From: Burkholderiales bacterium
GTDB lineage: Bacteria; Actinomycetota; Thermoleophilia; Gaiellales; Gaiellaceae
Assembly: GCA_025935595.1 (NCBI GenBank)
Contig: JAICUZ010000165.1
Location: 1-6,179 of the forward strand
Direction: 5' to 3'
DNA: 6,179 bases
The translations under genes and the position numbers were made by a program. This document shows, piece after piece, positions 5,568 to 6,179 of the stretch (positions are counted from its first letter, which is position 1; each line of letters opens with the position of its first letter). The notes under the pieces are model-generated. The model saw only the letters and a list, made by a program, of their open reading frames with translations, searched no databases and was not told where the DNA came from.

Positions 5568-6179
5568 TAGTCGATCAGCTTTCGCTGCATCGCGAAGATC
5601 GCGAGCCGCCAGATCAGGACGCCGAAGAGCATGAGCGCGCCGACGCGCAGCAGGTCGACCCAGCCGAGCACGCCGAACGCGGAATCGCGCACGAGCTGCA
5701 CGCAGTGGTGGAGCGGGTTGACCTCTCCGAGCACCTGTGCCCACTTGGGCAGCTTGTCGAGCGGGAAGAAGGTGCCGGCGACGAGGAAGAGCGGGGTCAG
5801 CACGGCGCTGACGATGTAGGAGAAGTTCTCGATCGACTTCGCGAAGCCGGCGACCATGATCCCGAAGCAGCCCCAGCCGAAGCCGGCGAGCCAGGCGATC
5901 AGCGGCACGACGAACATCTCCCAGCGGGGCTCGAGCCCGAAGAACATCGCGACGACCATCGGCACGCAGCCGTAGACGCCGGCGCGGGTCGCGATCCAGA
6001 GCGCCTCGGCGGTGACGAGCTCCTCGGTGTCGACCGGCGCCGCGAGGATCGCGTCGTAGGTGCGCTGGAACTGGTACTTCACGAACGTCCCGAACATCGC
6101 CGGGAACGCGCTCGAGAACAGCACGGCGGTCGCGACGGTGCCGGTGCCGACGAACTCGACGTACTTGTAGCCGCCGACC
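5567..6179 (-). CDS. ABC-2 type transporter permease, 5' end cut by the window
   Basis: The last 203 residues of an integral membrane subunit of an ABC exporter; the start lies beyond the right edge and the frame stays open to it. Hydrophobic segments lie at about residues 12-34, 62-82, 88-112, 119-138 and 172-197 of the visible part. Family marks are FQRTYDAILAAPVDTEELV (37-55), matching the 'rtydailaaPvs..ei' cytoplasmic loop, and VAGTFFPLDKLPKWAQVLGE (133-152) followed by VNPLHHCVQLVRDS, the signature near the last transmembrane segment of ABC-2/NodJ/daunorubicin-type permeases. The protein ends in a short basic tail (MQRKLID). Such subunits pair with a separate ATPase, which would be expected upstream, outside the window. 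The transported substance cannot be told. A GTG at 6124 is internal, since recognisable family sequence (GGYKYVEFVGTG) continues before it. Its stop overlaps the threonine dehydratase GTG by one base. Confidence 0.87.
   Translation of the reverse strand, partial: VGGYKYVEFVGTGTVATAVLFSSAFPAMFGTFVKYQFQRTYDAILAAPVDTEELVTAEALWIATRAGVYGCVPMVVAMFFGLEPRWEMFVVPLIAWLAGFGWGCFGIMVAGFAKSIENFSYIVSAVLTPLFLVAGTFFPLDKLPKWAQVLGEVNPLHHCVQLVRDSAFGVLGWVDLLRVGALMLFGVLIWRLAIFAMQRKLID

Noticed and set aside
4698..5570. A + strand open frame of 290 codons opposite the threonine dehydratase.
   Set aside because: It is fully antisense to a gene with all catalytic motifs and its translation is compositionally biased without a domain.
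5568..5744. A 59-codon N-terminal extension of the threonine dehydratase.
   Set aside because: It lies inside the permease gene, is arginine/alanine-rich and has no family match; the GTG at 5567 gives the normal N-terminus.

Overview
The window looks like a piece of a high-GC actinobacterial chromosome. G/C is strongly favoured at third codon positions, several genes appear to start with GTG, and long spurious antisense reading frames are common. The style of the proteins would fit a deep-branching soil actinobacterium such as Thermoleophilia, but that placement is inference from general resemblance. The region is ordinary chromosomal housekeeping and envelope content. I see no rRNA, tRNA, insertion sequence, CRISPR array or phage gene, and no intergenic gap longer than about 65 bases.

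Left part (1-2217). The 3' end of a VOC/glyoxalase-fold gene runs in from the left edge on the + strand. It converges on a three-gene minus-strand run, read from right to left: a membrane-anchored HExxH putative metallopeptidase (2217-1357), a flavodoxin-fold NAD(P)H-dependent FMN oxidoreductase-like protein (about 1292-546) and a very small CsaA-like tRNA-binding-domain protein (503-234). Gaps are 64 and 42 bases. A perfect 13-base palindrome lies in the gap before the flavodoxin gene and may be an operator.

Middle (2218-3802). A 34-base gap separates the metallopeptidase from a divergent + strand gene for a signal-anchored L,D-transpeptidase, with an extracytoplasmic N-terminal region, a peptidoglycan-binding domain and a C-terminal YkuD catalytic domain. 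A TATCCT box six bases before its GTG suggests a leaderless transcript. Two envelope-facing proteins therefore diverge from one tiny control region.

Right part (3803-6179). The transpeptidase converges, with only three bases between stop codons, on a second minus-strand run: an ABC-2 type transporter permease cut by the right edge, a short threonine dehydratase without a regulatory ACT domain whose GTG overlaps the permease stop (TAGTG), and a DUF899 thioredoxin-like protein with a CPGC motif. The 61-base gap before the DUF899 gene holds two mutually exclusive hairpins.

No clearly new multi-gene system is visible. The most worthwhile items are the atypical transpeptidase active-site motif, the divergent protease/transpeptidase pair with its probable leaderless promoter, the small palindromes in the gaps, and the minimal CsaA-like protein.
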